NCBI GenBank assembly: GCA_031180725.1
Contig: JAPSLO010000002.1
Coordinates: 62,001-126,000 of the forward strand
DNA length: 64,000 nt
Reading direction: 5' to 3'
Source of the DNA: Roseomonas sp.
Lineage (GTDB): Bacteria; Pseudomonadota; Alphaproteobacteria; Acetobacterales; Acetobacteraceae
A model generated the notes under the pieces. It saw nothing but the letters and a program-made list of their open reading frames with translations, was not told where the DNA came from and ran no database searches. A program made the position numbers and the translations under genes. Below are positions 55,004-63,787 of the stretch, one piece after another; the first letter of the stretch is position 1, and each line of letters opens with the position of its first letter.

Positions 55004-56362
55004 ATGATCCGGTCCCGTCTAGCACGGAGCGCCCGGCCGCTCGTGGCCTGCCTGCTGGTAGGCGCACTGACAGCCTGCGGCGGGACGCAGCAGCGGGCCA
55101 GCACCTCCTCCGCCAGCATCTCCAGCGAATGGCCGCGGCCAAACAGCTATGACCCGCCCGGGCCGGCGCATGATCCCTGGGGGCCGTACATCGCCCAGGC
55201 CTCGCAGCGATTCGACGTGCCAGAGCGCTGGATCCGCGAGGTGATGCGCCAGGAATCCGGCGGACGGCAGGGCGCGACCAGCCGCGTCGGGGCAATGGGG
55301 CTGATGCAGGTGATGCCCGGCACCTATGCCGAGCTGTCGCGCCGCTACGGCCTGGGCGGGGATCCCTATCACCCCTGGGACAACATCATGGCCGGCACGG
55401 CCTATCTTCGCGAGATGTATGAGCTGTACGGCTCGCCCGCCTTCCTCGCGGCCTACAACGCGGGCCCGCGCCGGCTGGAGGATTATCTCTGGGGCAATCG
55501 CGGCCTGCCGGACGAGACGCGGAACTACGTCGCGCGCATCGGTCCGCGCATCGCGGGCGCCACCCCGAACCGTCGCGCGGCGCCGGAGGTGTATGCCGCG
55601 GCCGAGATCCCGCTGAACATCCCGCGCGGCCCGCGCCGCGGCGACCCTGCGACCATGCTCGCGCTGCGTGAGCAGCGGCGCGCGGTGGAGCCGGGCATCC
55701 AGGTGGCACAGCTGCCGCCTGGCCCGGTGGTGCGCATGGAGCCGATCCCCGATGGCAGCTCGCTGGCCGCGGCGCCGGAGCCGGCACGCACGCAGCTCGC
55801 CTCGGCCGGCTCGGTGATCGCCATGGCGCCGGTCGCCAGCCTTGGCGATTTCGAACGGCGAATGGAGCCGATCGAATCGCCTGCTGACCGTGGCGCGACC
55901 CGGATGGAGCCGATCGCGAGCCCCGGTGACCCCGGCGTGGGGGTGGTGCAGACGGAGCCGCTGGCCCCGCCGCCCTCGCCGCCAACGACCCGCTCTGCGA
56001 TCGCCGTGGCGCAGGCCCCGGCGCCACAGCCGCGCGGCTTCACGCTGATTCCGCAGGCCCATGCCGGCACGTTGCCCGTGGTGCCCCGCCCGGCACCGGC
56101 GCCCAGCGTCGCGACCGGCGGAGCCTGGGGCGTGCAGGTCGGCGCCTTCGCCTCGGAGAACCTGGCGCGGGCCGCCGCCGGCCAGGCGCGGGAGATGATC
56201 GCGTCCGGGGGCGTGCGCTCTCTGGTGGACCCGGTGGCGCAGGGGCGCACCATGCTCTATCGCGCCCGCGTCATCGGCCTGGCGAACCGCAGTGCCGCCG
56301 AGCAGGCCTGCGACCGGCTGCGCAGCCGCGGTGCCTGCATGATCGTCGCGCCCGGCGCCTGA
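55004..56362 (+). CDS. lytic transglycosylase lipoprotein with SPOR domain
   Basis: Cleaves peptidoglycan glycan strands. The ATG at 55004 gives 452 residues with lipobox LTAC. SLT domain at about 55-175: VPERWIREVMRQESGGRQGATSRVGAMGLMQVMPGTYAELS with catalytic Glu in RQES, then YLREMYELYG and AAYNAGPRR. A long Pro/Ala linker (175-370) contains repeated MEPI motifs. A SPOR domain (GVQVGAFASENLARAA, about 375-450) should bind denuded glycan at division sites. An earlier start at 54836 would place a basic leader before the signal. Confidence 0.9.
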   Translation: MIRSRLARSARPLVACLLVGALTACGGTQQRASTSSASISSEWPRPNSYDPPGPAHDPWGPYIAQASQRFDVPERWIREVMRQESGGRQGATSRVGAMGLMQVMPGTYAELSRRYGLGGDPYHPWDNIMAGTAYLREMYELYGSPAFLAAYNAGPRRLEDYLWGNRGLPDETRNYVARIGPRIAGATPNRRAAPEVYAAAEIPLNIPRGPRRGDPATMLALREQRRAVEPGIQVAQLPPGPVVRMEPIPDGSSLAAAPEPARTQLASAGSVIAMAPVASLGDFERRMEPIESPADRGATRMEPIASPGDPGVGVVQTEPLAPPPSPPTTRSAIAVAQAPAPQPRGFTLIPQAHAGTLPVVPRPAPAPSVATGGAWGVQVGAFASENLARAAAGQAREMIASGGVRSLVDPVAQGRTMLYRARVIGLANRSAAEQACDRLRSRGACMIVAPGA

Positions 56363-56374
56363 GGTCTGCCGGCC

Positions 56375-57004
56375 TTGCGCGTGCTGGTTCTCGGCGCCGG
56401 GGGCCATGCGCGCCCGGTGATCGAGACCCTGCGCGCACTGGGACATGAGGTGGCTGGGCTGCTGGATGATGCGCCCGGCCCAGCCGTGCTGGGGGCGGCG
56501 CGACTCGGTCCCTTGGCCAGCCTGGCGGCGCGCCGTGCGGAGGGGCTGGACGCAGCGGTGGTCGCGCTCGGCAACAATGTGCTGCGCGCCGAGTTGGCGG
56601 CCGCCTGCCGCGCCGCCGGCTTCGCCCTGCCGGTGCTGGTCCATCCCGCGGCCATTGTCTCCGCCGCTGCCCGGCTGGAGGACGGCGCGCAGGTCATGGC
56701 GCGCGCGGTGATCGGGCCGGAGGCCTCGGCGGGCTGCTGCGCCCTGATCAATACCGGCGCCATCGTGGAACATGAGTGCCGGCTGGCCGAGGCGGCGCAC
56801 ATCGGGCCGGGCGCCATCCTCTGCGGCAGCGTGGTGGTCGGCGCGCGCGGCCTGGTCGGCGCCGGGGCGGTGCTCCAGCCCGGGGTGCGCGTCGGGGCCG
56901 ATGCCACCATCGCGGCCGGCGCAGCCGTCAGCGCGGATGTGCCGGAAGGCGGCCGCTTCGGCGGCGTGCCGGCCCGGCCTCTGCCCGCCCGGAAAGGCCC
57001 CTGA
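56375..57004 (+). CDS. PglD/NeuD-like sugar O/N-acyltransferase
   Basis: TTG start 56375 (GTG 56381 alternative), 209 residues. Rossmann-like N-terminus VLVLGAGGHARPVIETLRALG is followed by a left-handed beta-helix with hexapeptide repeats (AAAIVSAAARLEDGAQV, HIGPGAILCGSVVVGARGLVGAGAVL) and a catalytic His in EHECRL. Acetylates a sugar nucleotide, possibly for capsule or glycan. It begins 12 nt after the lytic transglycosylase stop. Confidence 0.83.
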   Translation: MRVLVLGAGGHARPVIETLRALGHEVAGLLDDAPGPAVLGAARLGPLASLAARRAEGLDAAVVALGNNVLRAELAAACRAAGFALPVLVHPAAIVSAAARLEDGAQVMARAVIGPEASAGCCALINTGAIVEHECRLAEAAHIGPGAILCGSVVVGARGLVGAGAVLQPGVRVGADATIAAGAAVSADVPEGGRFGGVPARPLPARKGP

Positions 57005-57075
57005 CGTAGCCACGGGCTTGGCCTCGGCCCTCGGTCGCTGCACCCTCTGCCGAAAGATCGGCCGAGGAGGACGCC

Positions 57076-59199
57076 CTGGTTCCGCATCCGCTCGATTTCC
57101 TGCTGCGCCCGCGCGCGCTGGCCATCGTCGGCGCCTCGGATGACCCGACGCGCATCGGCGGGCGTCCGCTCGCCTATCTGAAGGCGCGCGGCTTCGCGGG
57201 CCGGCTAATGCCGGTGAACCCGAACCGCCCGGCGGTGCAGGGCGTGCCCGCCTTCCCCAATGTGCCCAGCCTGCCGGAGGTGCCCGATGCCGCCATCGTG
57301 GCGGTGCCCGGCGAACACGCCATCGCCGCGGTCGAGGCACTGGGCGCAAAGGGCTGCCGCTTCGGCATCGTCTTCACCGCCGGTTTCGCAGAACTCGGCG
57401 CCACCGGAGAGGGATTGCAGGACCGCCTGGTGGAAGCCGCCCGCCGCCACGGCATGCGGCTGGTCGGCCCCAACTGCCTCGGGCTGTTCAACGCGGCGCA
57501 GGGCTACTTCCCGATCTTCTCCGCCAGTTTCGAGAATGGTTGGCCGGTGCCGGGCAAGGTTGGCATCGTCAGCCAGTCCGGCGCCTATGGCACGCACCTC
57601 TTCGCCGCCGCGCGCGACCGTGGGATCGGCACCCCGGTGCTGGTGACCACCGGCAACGAGGCCGACCTGCAGCTTGCCGATTTCATCGACTGGATGGCCG
57701 CCAGCGACGAGGTGGACGTCATCTGCGCCTATTCCGAGGGCATCCGCGACGGCACGCGCTTCGTTGCCGCGTTGGAGGCCGCGCGCCAGGCGCGCAAGCC
57801 CGTGGTGCTGATGAAGGTCGGCCGCAGCGCGGTGGGCGAGGCCGCGGCACGCTCCCACACCGCTTCCATCGCCGGCGATGACCGCGTGACGGATGCGGTG
57901 CTGGCCGAATTCGGCGTGCATCGTGCCCGCACCACGGAAGAGCTGCTGGACATCGCCTATGTGGCGCAGAAACGGATCTACCCGGTGGGCAACACGCTGG
58001 GCGTGGTCAGCATCTCCGGCGGCGCCGGCGTGCTGATCGCCGATGCGGCGGAAGCCGTCGGCCTGCCAATGCCCGCGATGCCGGAGGACGCGCAGGCCAG
58101 GCTGCGGACGCTGGTGCCCTTCGCCGCGCCGCGCAATCCTGTGGACTGCACCGCGCAGGCCTTCAACGACATAGGCGTGGTCGGCGCCTTCGCCGAAAGC
58201 ATGGCGAGTGATGGCGGTTATGCCAGCCTTCTGGCTTTCTTCACCCAATGGGGCGCCAGCCCCTCCATCGCGCCGCGCCTGCGCGCGGAATTGAAGAAGG
58301 TGCGCGACAAGCACCCCGACCGCCTCTTCGCGCTATCCATTCTGGCGCCGCCCGAGCGGGTGCGCGAATGGGAAGCGGATGGCTTCCTGGTGATGGAGGA
58401 TCCGTCCCGCGCCGTGGTGGCCCTGGCGGCAATGGGACGCTTCGGCGAGGCCTTCGCCCGCCAGCCCGCCGAGGCGCTGGTCCTGCCCCCCATCCCCCTG
58501 CCTGCCGCCACGCCGAACGAGGCCGAGGCCAAGCGCATCCTGGCCGAAGCCGGCGTGCCGATGGTGCCGGAACGCGCCTGCGCCGATGTGGAAGCCGCCG
58601 TCGCCGCGGCACGGGAGATCGGCTTCCCCGTCGTGGCGAAGATCCTGTCGCCCGACATCCTGCACAAGAGCGAGATCGGCGGCGTGTTGCTGGGCCTGGC
58701 GGATGAGGCCGCGCTGCGCGCCGGCTTCGCCACGCTGATGCAGCGTGCCGCGCGCCACGCCCCGCAGGCACGCATCGAAGGCGTGCTGGTCGCGAAGCAG
58801 GTGACCGGCGCGGTGGAGATGGTGATCGGCACGGTGCGCGACCCAGTCTTCGGCCCGGTCGCCATGTGCGGGCTGGGCGGCGTCTTCGTGGAGATATTTC
58901 GGGACGTCGCCTTCCGCCGCTGCCCGGTCTCCGAGGCCGATGCCGAGGCGATGATCCGCAGCCTGCGCGGCTTCCCGCTGCTGGACGGCGCGCGCGGCCA
59001 GCCCAGGGCGGATGTGGCAGCGCTGGCGCGCGCGGTCGCGGCGCTCTCGCGCTTCGCCGTGGCGGCGGGGCCGCGCCTGCTCTCGGCCGAGGTCAATCCG
59101 TTGCTGGTGCGGCCCGATGGTGTCTTCGCCGCCGATGCGGTGATCGAGATGGCGACGCCCGACCGCGGCGACCTTCGCGGTCCACATGGCGGAACGTGA
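57076..59199 (+). CDS. acyl-CoA synthetase, NDP-forming (acetate--CoA ligase family)
   Basis: Makes acyl-CoA with ATP/ADP or the reverse. Reading from a CTG at 57076, 5 nt after a GAGGAGG site, gives 707 residues; the usual ATG at 57208 would remove half of the first Rossmann domain (FLLRPRALAIVGASD). Domains: CoA-binding (1-220), succinyl-CoA ligase-like with active-site His in RSHTASIAGDD, then an ATP-grasp (KILSPDILHKSEIGGV). No ATG, GTG or TTG exists in frame between the stop at 57007 and 57208. Confidence 0.85.
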   Translation: MVPHPLDFLLRPRALAIVGASDDPTRIGGRPLAYLKARGFAGRLMPVNPNRPAVQGVPAFPNVPSLPEVPDAAIVAVPGEHAIAAVEALGAKGCRFGIVFTAGFAELGATGEGLQDRLVEAARRHGMRLVGPNCLGLFNAAQGYFPIFSASFENGWPVPGKVGIVSQSGAYGTHLFAAARDRGIGTPVLVTTGNEADLQLADFIDWMAASDEVDVICAYSEGIRDGTRFVAALEAARQARKPVVLMKVGRSAVGEAAARSHTASIAGDDRVTDAVLAEFGVHRARTTEELLDIAYVAQKRIYPVGNTLGVVSISGGAGVLIADAAEAVGLPMPAMPEDAQARLRTLVPFAAPRNPVDCTAQAFNDIGVVGAFAESMASDGGYASLLAFFTQWGASPSIAPRLRAELKKVRDKHPDRLFALSILAPPERVREWEADGFLVMEDPSRAVVALAAMGRFGEAFARQPAEALVLPPIPLPAATPNEAEAKRILAEAGVPMVPERACADVEAAVAAAREIGFPVVAKILSPDILHKSEIGGVLLGLADEAALRAGFATLMQRAARHAPQARIEGVLVAKQVTGAVEMVIGTVRDPVFGPVAMCGLGGVFVEIFRDVAFRRCPVSEADAEAMIRSLRGFPLLDGARGQPRADVAALARAVAALSRFAVAAGPRLLSAEVNPLLVRPDGVFAADAVIEMATPDRGDLRGPHGGT

Positions 59200-59274
59200 C
59201 GCCATGATGACCCCGCCCGGCTTGTTCCGCTTCGGCCCGATGGCTAGACCGGGGGCGTCCAGGGATCCCGAGGC

Positions 59275-59955
59275 ATGATCAACAAGATTGTCCAATCCAT
59301 CGCCGAGGCGCTGCAGGGCGTGAAGGACGGCTCCACCGTGCTGATGGGCGGCTTCGGGGCCGTCGGCCAGCCGGACGAGCTGATCGAGGGCCTGATCGAG
59401 CAGGGCGCGAAGGACCTGACGGTAGTGGCGAACAATGCGGGCGCCGGGCGCGTCGGGCTCGCGAAGCTGATGGAAGCCGGGCGCGTGCGGAAGATCATCT
59501 GCTCCTTCCCGCGCTCCGCCGGCTCCGTGGTGTTCGAGGAGCTGTACCGCGCCGGCAAGCTGGAGCTGGAGATCGTGCCGCAGGGCACGCTGGCCGAGCG
59601 CATGCGCGCCGCCGGCGCCGGCATCGCCGCCTTCTACACCCCGACCGGCGCCGGCACGAAGCTGGCGCAGGGCAAGGAGGTGCGGGAGTTCAATGGCCGC
59701 CCGCATGTGATGGAGTACGCCCTGAAAGGCGATCTGGCGCTGGTGGAAGCCTGGGAAGGCGATCGCTGGGGCAACCTGACCTATCGGGAGAGCGGGCGGA
59801 ACTTCAACCCGGTGATGGCCACCGCCGCCACACTGACCGTCGCGCAGGTGCACCACATCCGAGAACTCGGCGAGATCGCGCCGGACAACATCCATACCCC
59901 CGGCATCTTCGTGAACCGCGTCGTCCGCGTGCAGCGCGGCGCGCCTTGGGTCTGA
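59275..59955 (+). CDS. CoA-transferase subunit A (3-oxoacid type)
   Basis: Transfers CoA between acids, forming acetoacetyl-CoA, 3-oxoadipyl-CoA or similar. 226 residues with the family opening VKDGSTVLMGGFGAVGQPDELIEGL, ANNAGAG, SFPRSAGS and the ending HTPGIFVNRVVRV. Partner B follows 14 nt later. The gene starts the CoA-transferase-hydratase operon, 75 nt after the acyl-CoA synthetase. Confidence 0.92.
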   Translation: MINKIVQSIAEALQGVKDGSTVLMGGFGAVGQPDELIEGLIEQGAKDLTVVANNAGAGRVGLAKLMEAGRVRKIICSFPRSAGSVVFEELYRAGKLELEIVPQGTLAERMRAAGAGIAAFYTPTGAGTKLAQGKEVREFNGRPHVMEYALKGDLALVEAWEGDRWGNLTYRESGRNFNPVMATAATLTVAQVHHIRELGEIAPDNIHTPGIFVNRVVRVQRGAPWV

Positions 59956-59969
59956 GGAGAAGCAGCGCG

Positions 59970-60611
59970 ATGACCTGGAACCGCACCCAGATGGCCGCGC
60001 GCGTCGCGCAGGACATCCCCGAAGGCTGGTTCGTCAACCTCGGCATTGGCATCCCCACCATGGTCGCCGACCATGTGCCGGCGGAGCGCGAGGTGATCCT
60101 GCATTCCGAGAACGGAATCCTGGGCATGGGCCCCGCCCCCGCACCCGACAAGGTGAACGCCTGGCTGGTGAATGCCGGCAAGCAGCCCGTGACGCTGCGC
60201 CCGGGCGGCAGCTTCTTCCACCACGCCGACAGCTTCGCGATGATCCGCGGCGGCCATATCGACCTCTGCGTCCTCGGCGCCTTCGAGGTGGCGGAGAATG
60301 GCGACATCGCGAACTGGGCCACCAGCGAGAATGACACCGCCCCGGCAGTGGGCGGCGCGATGGATCTGGCGGCGGGCGCGAAGCGGCTCTGGGTGGTGAT
60401 GGAGCACACGACCAAGGACGGCAAGCCGAAACTGGTCGAGAGCTGCGGGTATCCGCTGACCGCAATGGGCGTGGTGCAGCGCGTCTACACCAACCTGGCC
60501 GTGGTGGATGTGGTGCCCGGTCGCGGCTTCGTGGTGAAGGAGATCGTGCCCGGCCTGTCGCTGGCTGAACTTCAGGCGAAAACTGGCGCAAAGCTGAACA
60601 CCGATGCCTGA
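59970..60611 (+). CDS. CoA-transferase subunit B (3-oxoacid type)
   Basis: Catalytic partner of subunit A. The ATG at 59970 with an AGGAGA site gives 213 residues. SENGILGMG holds the active-site Glu that takes CoA. NLGIGIPTMVADHV and RGGHIDLCVLGAFEV are conserved. Overlaps the next gene by 8 nt. Which acid is used cannot be told; the neighbours leave several catabolic routes open. Confidence 0.92.
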   Translation: MTWNRTQMAARVAQDIPEGWFVNLGIGIPTMVADHVPAEREVILHSENGILGMGPAPAPDKVNAWLVNAGKQPVTLRPGGSFFHHADSFAMIRGGHIDLCVLGAFEVAENGDIANWATSENDTAPAVGGAMDLAAGAKRLWVVMEHTTKDGKPKLVESCGYPLTAMGVVQRVYTNLAVVDVVPGRGFVVKEIVPGLSLAELQAKTGAKLNTDA

Positions 60612-61371
60612 GATGCGCATCACGGAGCAGCGTGACGGGGGCGTGCTGACGCTGACGCTGGACTATCCGGCGCGACGCAATGCGCTGGCCCTGCCGCTGC
60701 GCGAGGAGCTGCACCGCATCCTGGAGTCGGCGCAGGGCGATAATCAGGTCCGCGCCATCGTGCTGACCGGCGCCGGCGGCACCTTCTGCTCGGGCGGCGA
60801 CATCTCCGGCATGGATGTGCAGGACAGCGAGGGCGGACGGGAGAGGATGCGGCGCACGCACCGCATCATCCGCCTGATGGTCGCAGGCCGCATCCCCATC
60901 GTCGCGGCGGTGGAAGGCTGGTGCGTCGGGGCGGGCCTGTCGCTGGCCTGCGCCTGCGACACCATCGTGGCGGCCGAGGATGCGCGCTTCATGGCCGGCT
61001 TCGGCAAGGTGGGGCTGATGGCTGATCTCGGCCTGCCCTACACCCTGCCGGACCGCATCGGAAAGGCGCAGGCGAAGCAGATGCTGTTCTACGGCACGCA
61101 GATGAACGCAGCGGCCGCCGAGCGCACCGGGCTGGTGGACCATGTGGTACCGAACGGCCATGCGCTGCCGAAGGCAACGGAGCTGGCGCGCTTCCTGGCC
61201 GCGCAGGCGTCGCTGCCCATCGCGCTGACGAAGCAGATCCTGGCCGAGGGCCTGGACCGCGCACTGGAGGATGAGCGGAACTTCCAGACCGCCTGCTTCC
61301 TCAGCGCCGACCACGCCGAGGGCAAGGCTGCCTTCCTGGCCAAGCGGGAGCCCCAGTTCGGCAAGCGTTGA
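60604..61371 (+). CDS. enoyl-CoA hydratase/isomerase
   Basis: 255 residues, crotonase fold. Oxyanion-hole stretches GAGGTFCSGGDISGM and EGWCVGAGLSLACACD are present, with the usual helix VPNGHALPKATELARFLAAQ near the C-terminus. The common Glu pair of hydratases is not evident at GGxGAGLSLA: the residue after ACACD is T, so isomerase or other activity is possible. Overlaps subunit B by 8 nt and continues to the amidase after a 52-nt gap. Confidence 0.85.
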   Translation: MPEMRITEQRDGGVLTLTLDYPARRNALALPLREELHRILESAQGDNQVRAIVLTGAGGTFCSGGDISGMDVQDSEGGRERMRRTHRIIRLMVAGRIPIVAAVEGWCVGAGLSLACACDTIVAAEDARFMAGFGKVGLMADLGLPYTLPDRIGKAQAKQMLFYGTQMNAAAAERTGLVDHVVPNGHALPKATELARFLAAQASLPIALTKQILAEGLDRALEDERNFQTACFLSADHAEGKAAFLAKREPQFGKR

Positions 61372-61423
61372 CGCTGCCCGGTCCGCGGCGGAGCATGGCG
61401 CCGCCGCAGACCGGAGCGTGACG

Positions 61424-62821
61424 ATGACGGAATTCTGGCGCCTTCCCGCGACGAGCATCGCCGAGCTGGTGCGCAGCCGGCGTGCCAGCGCGACCGAGGT
61501 GGCGAAGGACGCCATCGCCCGCCTGAATGCCGCCAATCCCGCCATCAATGCGGTGGTTCAGCACGACCCGGCCGAAGTGCTGGCCGCAGCGGCGAAGCTG
61601 GACGCCGCCATCGCGCGCGGCGAGGATCCCGGCCCCATGGCCGGCGTGCCCGTGACCATCAAGGTCAATGTGGACCAGGTCGGCTGGGCCACCACGAACG
61701 GGCTGAAGATCCAGAAGGATCATCGCGCCACGCAGGACAACCCGGTGGTGGCGAATCTGCGCCGGGCGGGCGCGGTGATCCTGGGGCGCACCAACACCCC
61801 GGCTTTTTCGCTGCGCTGGTTCTGCCGCAACAGCGTGCATGGGCACACGAAGAATCCCTGGAATCCGGGCATCACCCCGGGCGGTTCCTCGGGCGGCGCG
61901 GCGGCCGCCACCGCGGCGGGAATCGGCGCGGTGGGACATGGCACGGATATCGGCGGCTCCATCCGCTACCCGGCCTATGCCTGCGGCATCCACGGGCTGC
62001 GGCCGACGCTGGGACGCATTCCCGCCTGGAATCCCAGCTTTCCGGATCGGCATATCGGTGGGCAGATCATGGCGGTCTCCGGCCCGCTCGCGCGGACCAT
62101 CGCCGATGTGAAGCTGGCCTTCGAGGCGATGGCCGCGCGCGATGTGCGCGAGCCCTGGTGGGCGGATGTGCCGATGCAGGGTCCGCCCGCGCCGAAGCGT
62201 GCGGCGCTCTGCGTAAAGCCCGAGGGCCTGCCGACGGTGCCGGAGGTGGAGGCGGCGCTGCGTGACGCGGCGAAGCGGCTGGAGGCCGCGGGCTGGGTGG
62301 TAGAGGAAGTGCCCCTGCCGCCGCTGCGCGAGCCTGCGCAGTTGCAGGCGATCCTGTGGCTGGCGGAGACGCGGCGCGGGCTGAACAAGGCGGTCGCGGC
62401 CGAGGACGACCCCGATGCCAGCTTCGTCTATGCGCAGATGGAGGCGCTGTGCCCCCCGCCGGACCTGTTCGGCTTCATGGACGCGCTGCAGCAGCGCGTG
62501 GGCTTCGTGCGGCAGTGGATGGAGTTCTTCGAGACCTGGCCGGTGGCGCTCTCGCCGGTTTCCGCGGAGTTGCCCTTCCCCGACCTGCTGGACATCGAAA
62601 GCCCCACTGCCTTCCGGCGGTTGATGGAAGCGCAGCTCACACAGGTGGGCCTGCCGCTGATGGGCCTGCCGGGGCTGACCGTGACCACCGGGCTGGTGGG
62701 CCGCACGCCGGTGGGCGTGCAGCTTTTGGCCGGGCGCTATCGCGAGGACCTGCTGCTGGAAGCTGGCGCGGCCATCGAAGCTGGTGGCGTACCGACAACG
62801 CCGGTGGAGCCGGCAGCGTAG
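61424..62821 (+). CDS. amidase (amidase signature family)
   Basis: Hydrolyses amides. The ATG at 61424 after GGAG gives 465 residues. The Ser-cis-Ser-Lys triad is visible: K80 in PVTIKVN, Ser 155/156 in TPGGSSGGAA and S179 in GTDIGGSIRYPA. The C-terminus with PGLTVTTGLVGRTPVGVQLLAGRYRED is conserved. An earlier in-frame start at 61271 lies in the hydratase gene. It probably supplies a carboxylic acid to the neighbouring CoA enzymes. Confidence 0.88.
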   Translation: MTEFWRLPATSIAELVRSRRASATEVAKDAIARLNAANPAINAVVQHDPAEVLAAAAKLDAAIARGEDPGPMAGVPVTIKVNVDQVGWATTNGLKIQKDHRATQDNPVVANLRRAGAVILGRTNTPAFSLRWFCRNSVHGHTKNPWNPGITPGGSSGGAAAATAAGIGAVGHGTDIGGSIRYPAYACGIHGLRPTLGRIPAWNPSFPDRHIGGQIMAVSGPLARTIADVKLAFEAMAARDVREPWWADVPMQGPPAPKRAALCVKPEGLPTVPEVEAALRDAAKRLEAAGWVVEEVPLPPLREPAQLQAILWLAETRRGLNKAVAAEDDPDASFVYAQMEALCPPPDLFGFMDALQQRVGFVRQWMEFFETWPVALSPVSAELPFPDLLDIESPTAFRRLMEAQLTQVGLPLMGLPGLTVTTGLVGRTPVGVQLLAGRYREDLLLEAGAAIEAGGVPTTPVEPAA

Positions 62822-62838
62822 CTACTCCCTGCCGTTCC

Positions 62839-62868
62839 TCTCCCTCCGCCGCTTGCGGTGGAGGGAGA
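62839..62868. terminator. hairpin between convergent genes
   Basis: Two 14-nt arms, 62839-62852 and 62855-62868, are complementary apart from one G-T pair. It lies between the amidase and prephenate dehydrogenase stops. No T-tract; the type recurs at other convergent ends in the window. Confidence 0.5.
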
Positions 62869-62872
62869 AGCC

Positions 62873-63787
62873 TTACGCCTGCTTCCGCTCGATCAGCCCG
62901 CGCCGGATCTTCCGGCCGCGCTGGATGCGGTCCTCGATGTAGTCGGCCTGGCCCCAGCGCACCGCGCGGCCCAGCGCATGGGCATCCTCCGTGAAGCGCG
63001 CCAGCATCTCCAGCAGCGCCTCGCGGTTGTTCAGGAAGATGTCGCGCCACATCGTCGGATCGCTGGCCGCGATGCGGGTGAAATCGCGGAAGCCGGAAGC
63101 CGCGAATTTCAGCACCGCTTCCTTCGTCTCCTCCGCCAGGTCGTCGGCGGTGGAGCAGATGGTGAAGGCGATCAGATGCGGCAGGTGGGAGACGATGGCG
63201 ACGATCTTGTCATGCGTCGCCGGGTCCAGCATCTCCAGCATGGACCCGCAGCGGCGCCACAGCTCCGCAATCTTCTCCACCGCGGCCGGGTCGGTGCCAG
63301 GCAGCGGCGTCAGGATGCAGTAGCGCCCCTGGAACAGCTCGGCGAAGCCGGCGTCGGGGCCGGAAAATTCGGTACCCGCCATCGGATGCGCCGGCACCAG
63401 ATGCACACCTTTGGACATCAGCGGGCCGAGGTCGCGCACCACGCTGCCCTTGGTGGAGCCGACATCGCTGACAATCGCGCCCGGCTTCAGGTAAGGCGCG
63501 ACGGCCGCGCCCACCTCGGCATAGGCGCCGACGGGGATGCAGAAGATCACGGCATCCGCGCCCTGCACGGCCTTGGCGGGATCGGCCTCCACCTCGTCGG
63601 CGATGCCCAGCTCCCGCACGCGCTCCAGCGTCGCTGGCGTTTTCGCATGCGCCACGATGCTGCGCGCGATGTCGCCACGTGCCTGCGCGACGCGCGCGAT
63701 GGAACTGCCGATCAGCCCCACGCCCAGCAGGCAGAGACGGTCGAAAAGCGGCGCCTCGTTGGAGGCGCGGGGAAGGTCAGCCGCCAC
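62873..63787 (-). CDS. tyrA: prephenate/arogenate dehydrogenase family protein
   Basis: Tyrosine biosynthesis: oxidative decarboxylation of prephenate or arogenate. 304 residues: Rossmann motif CLLGVGLIGSSIARVA, then SDVGSTKGSVV, PAHPMAGTEFSG and IVSHLPHLIAF, all conserved in TyrA. Cofactor choice cannot be decided by eye. The ATG at 63787 overlaps the upstream hisC-like stop by 11 nt, fitting a Tyr-biosynthesis pair (transaminase plus dehydrogenase). Confidence 0.92.
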   Translation of the reverse strand: MAADLPRASNEAPLFDRLCLLGVGLIGSSIARVAQARGDIARSIVAHAKTPATLERVRELGIADEVEADPAKAVQGADAVIFCIPVGAYAEVGAAVAPYLKPGAIVSDVGSTKGSVVRDLGPLMSKGVHLVPAHPMAGTEFSGPDAGFAELFQGRYCILTPLPGTDPAAVEKIAELWRRCGSMLEMLDPATHDKIVAIVSHLPHLIAFTICSTADDLAEETKEAVLKFAASGFRDFTRIAASDPTMWRDIFLNNREALLEMLARFTEDAHALGRAVRWGQADYIEDRIQRGRKIRRGLIERKQA

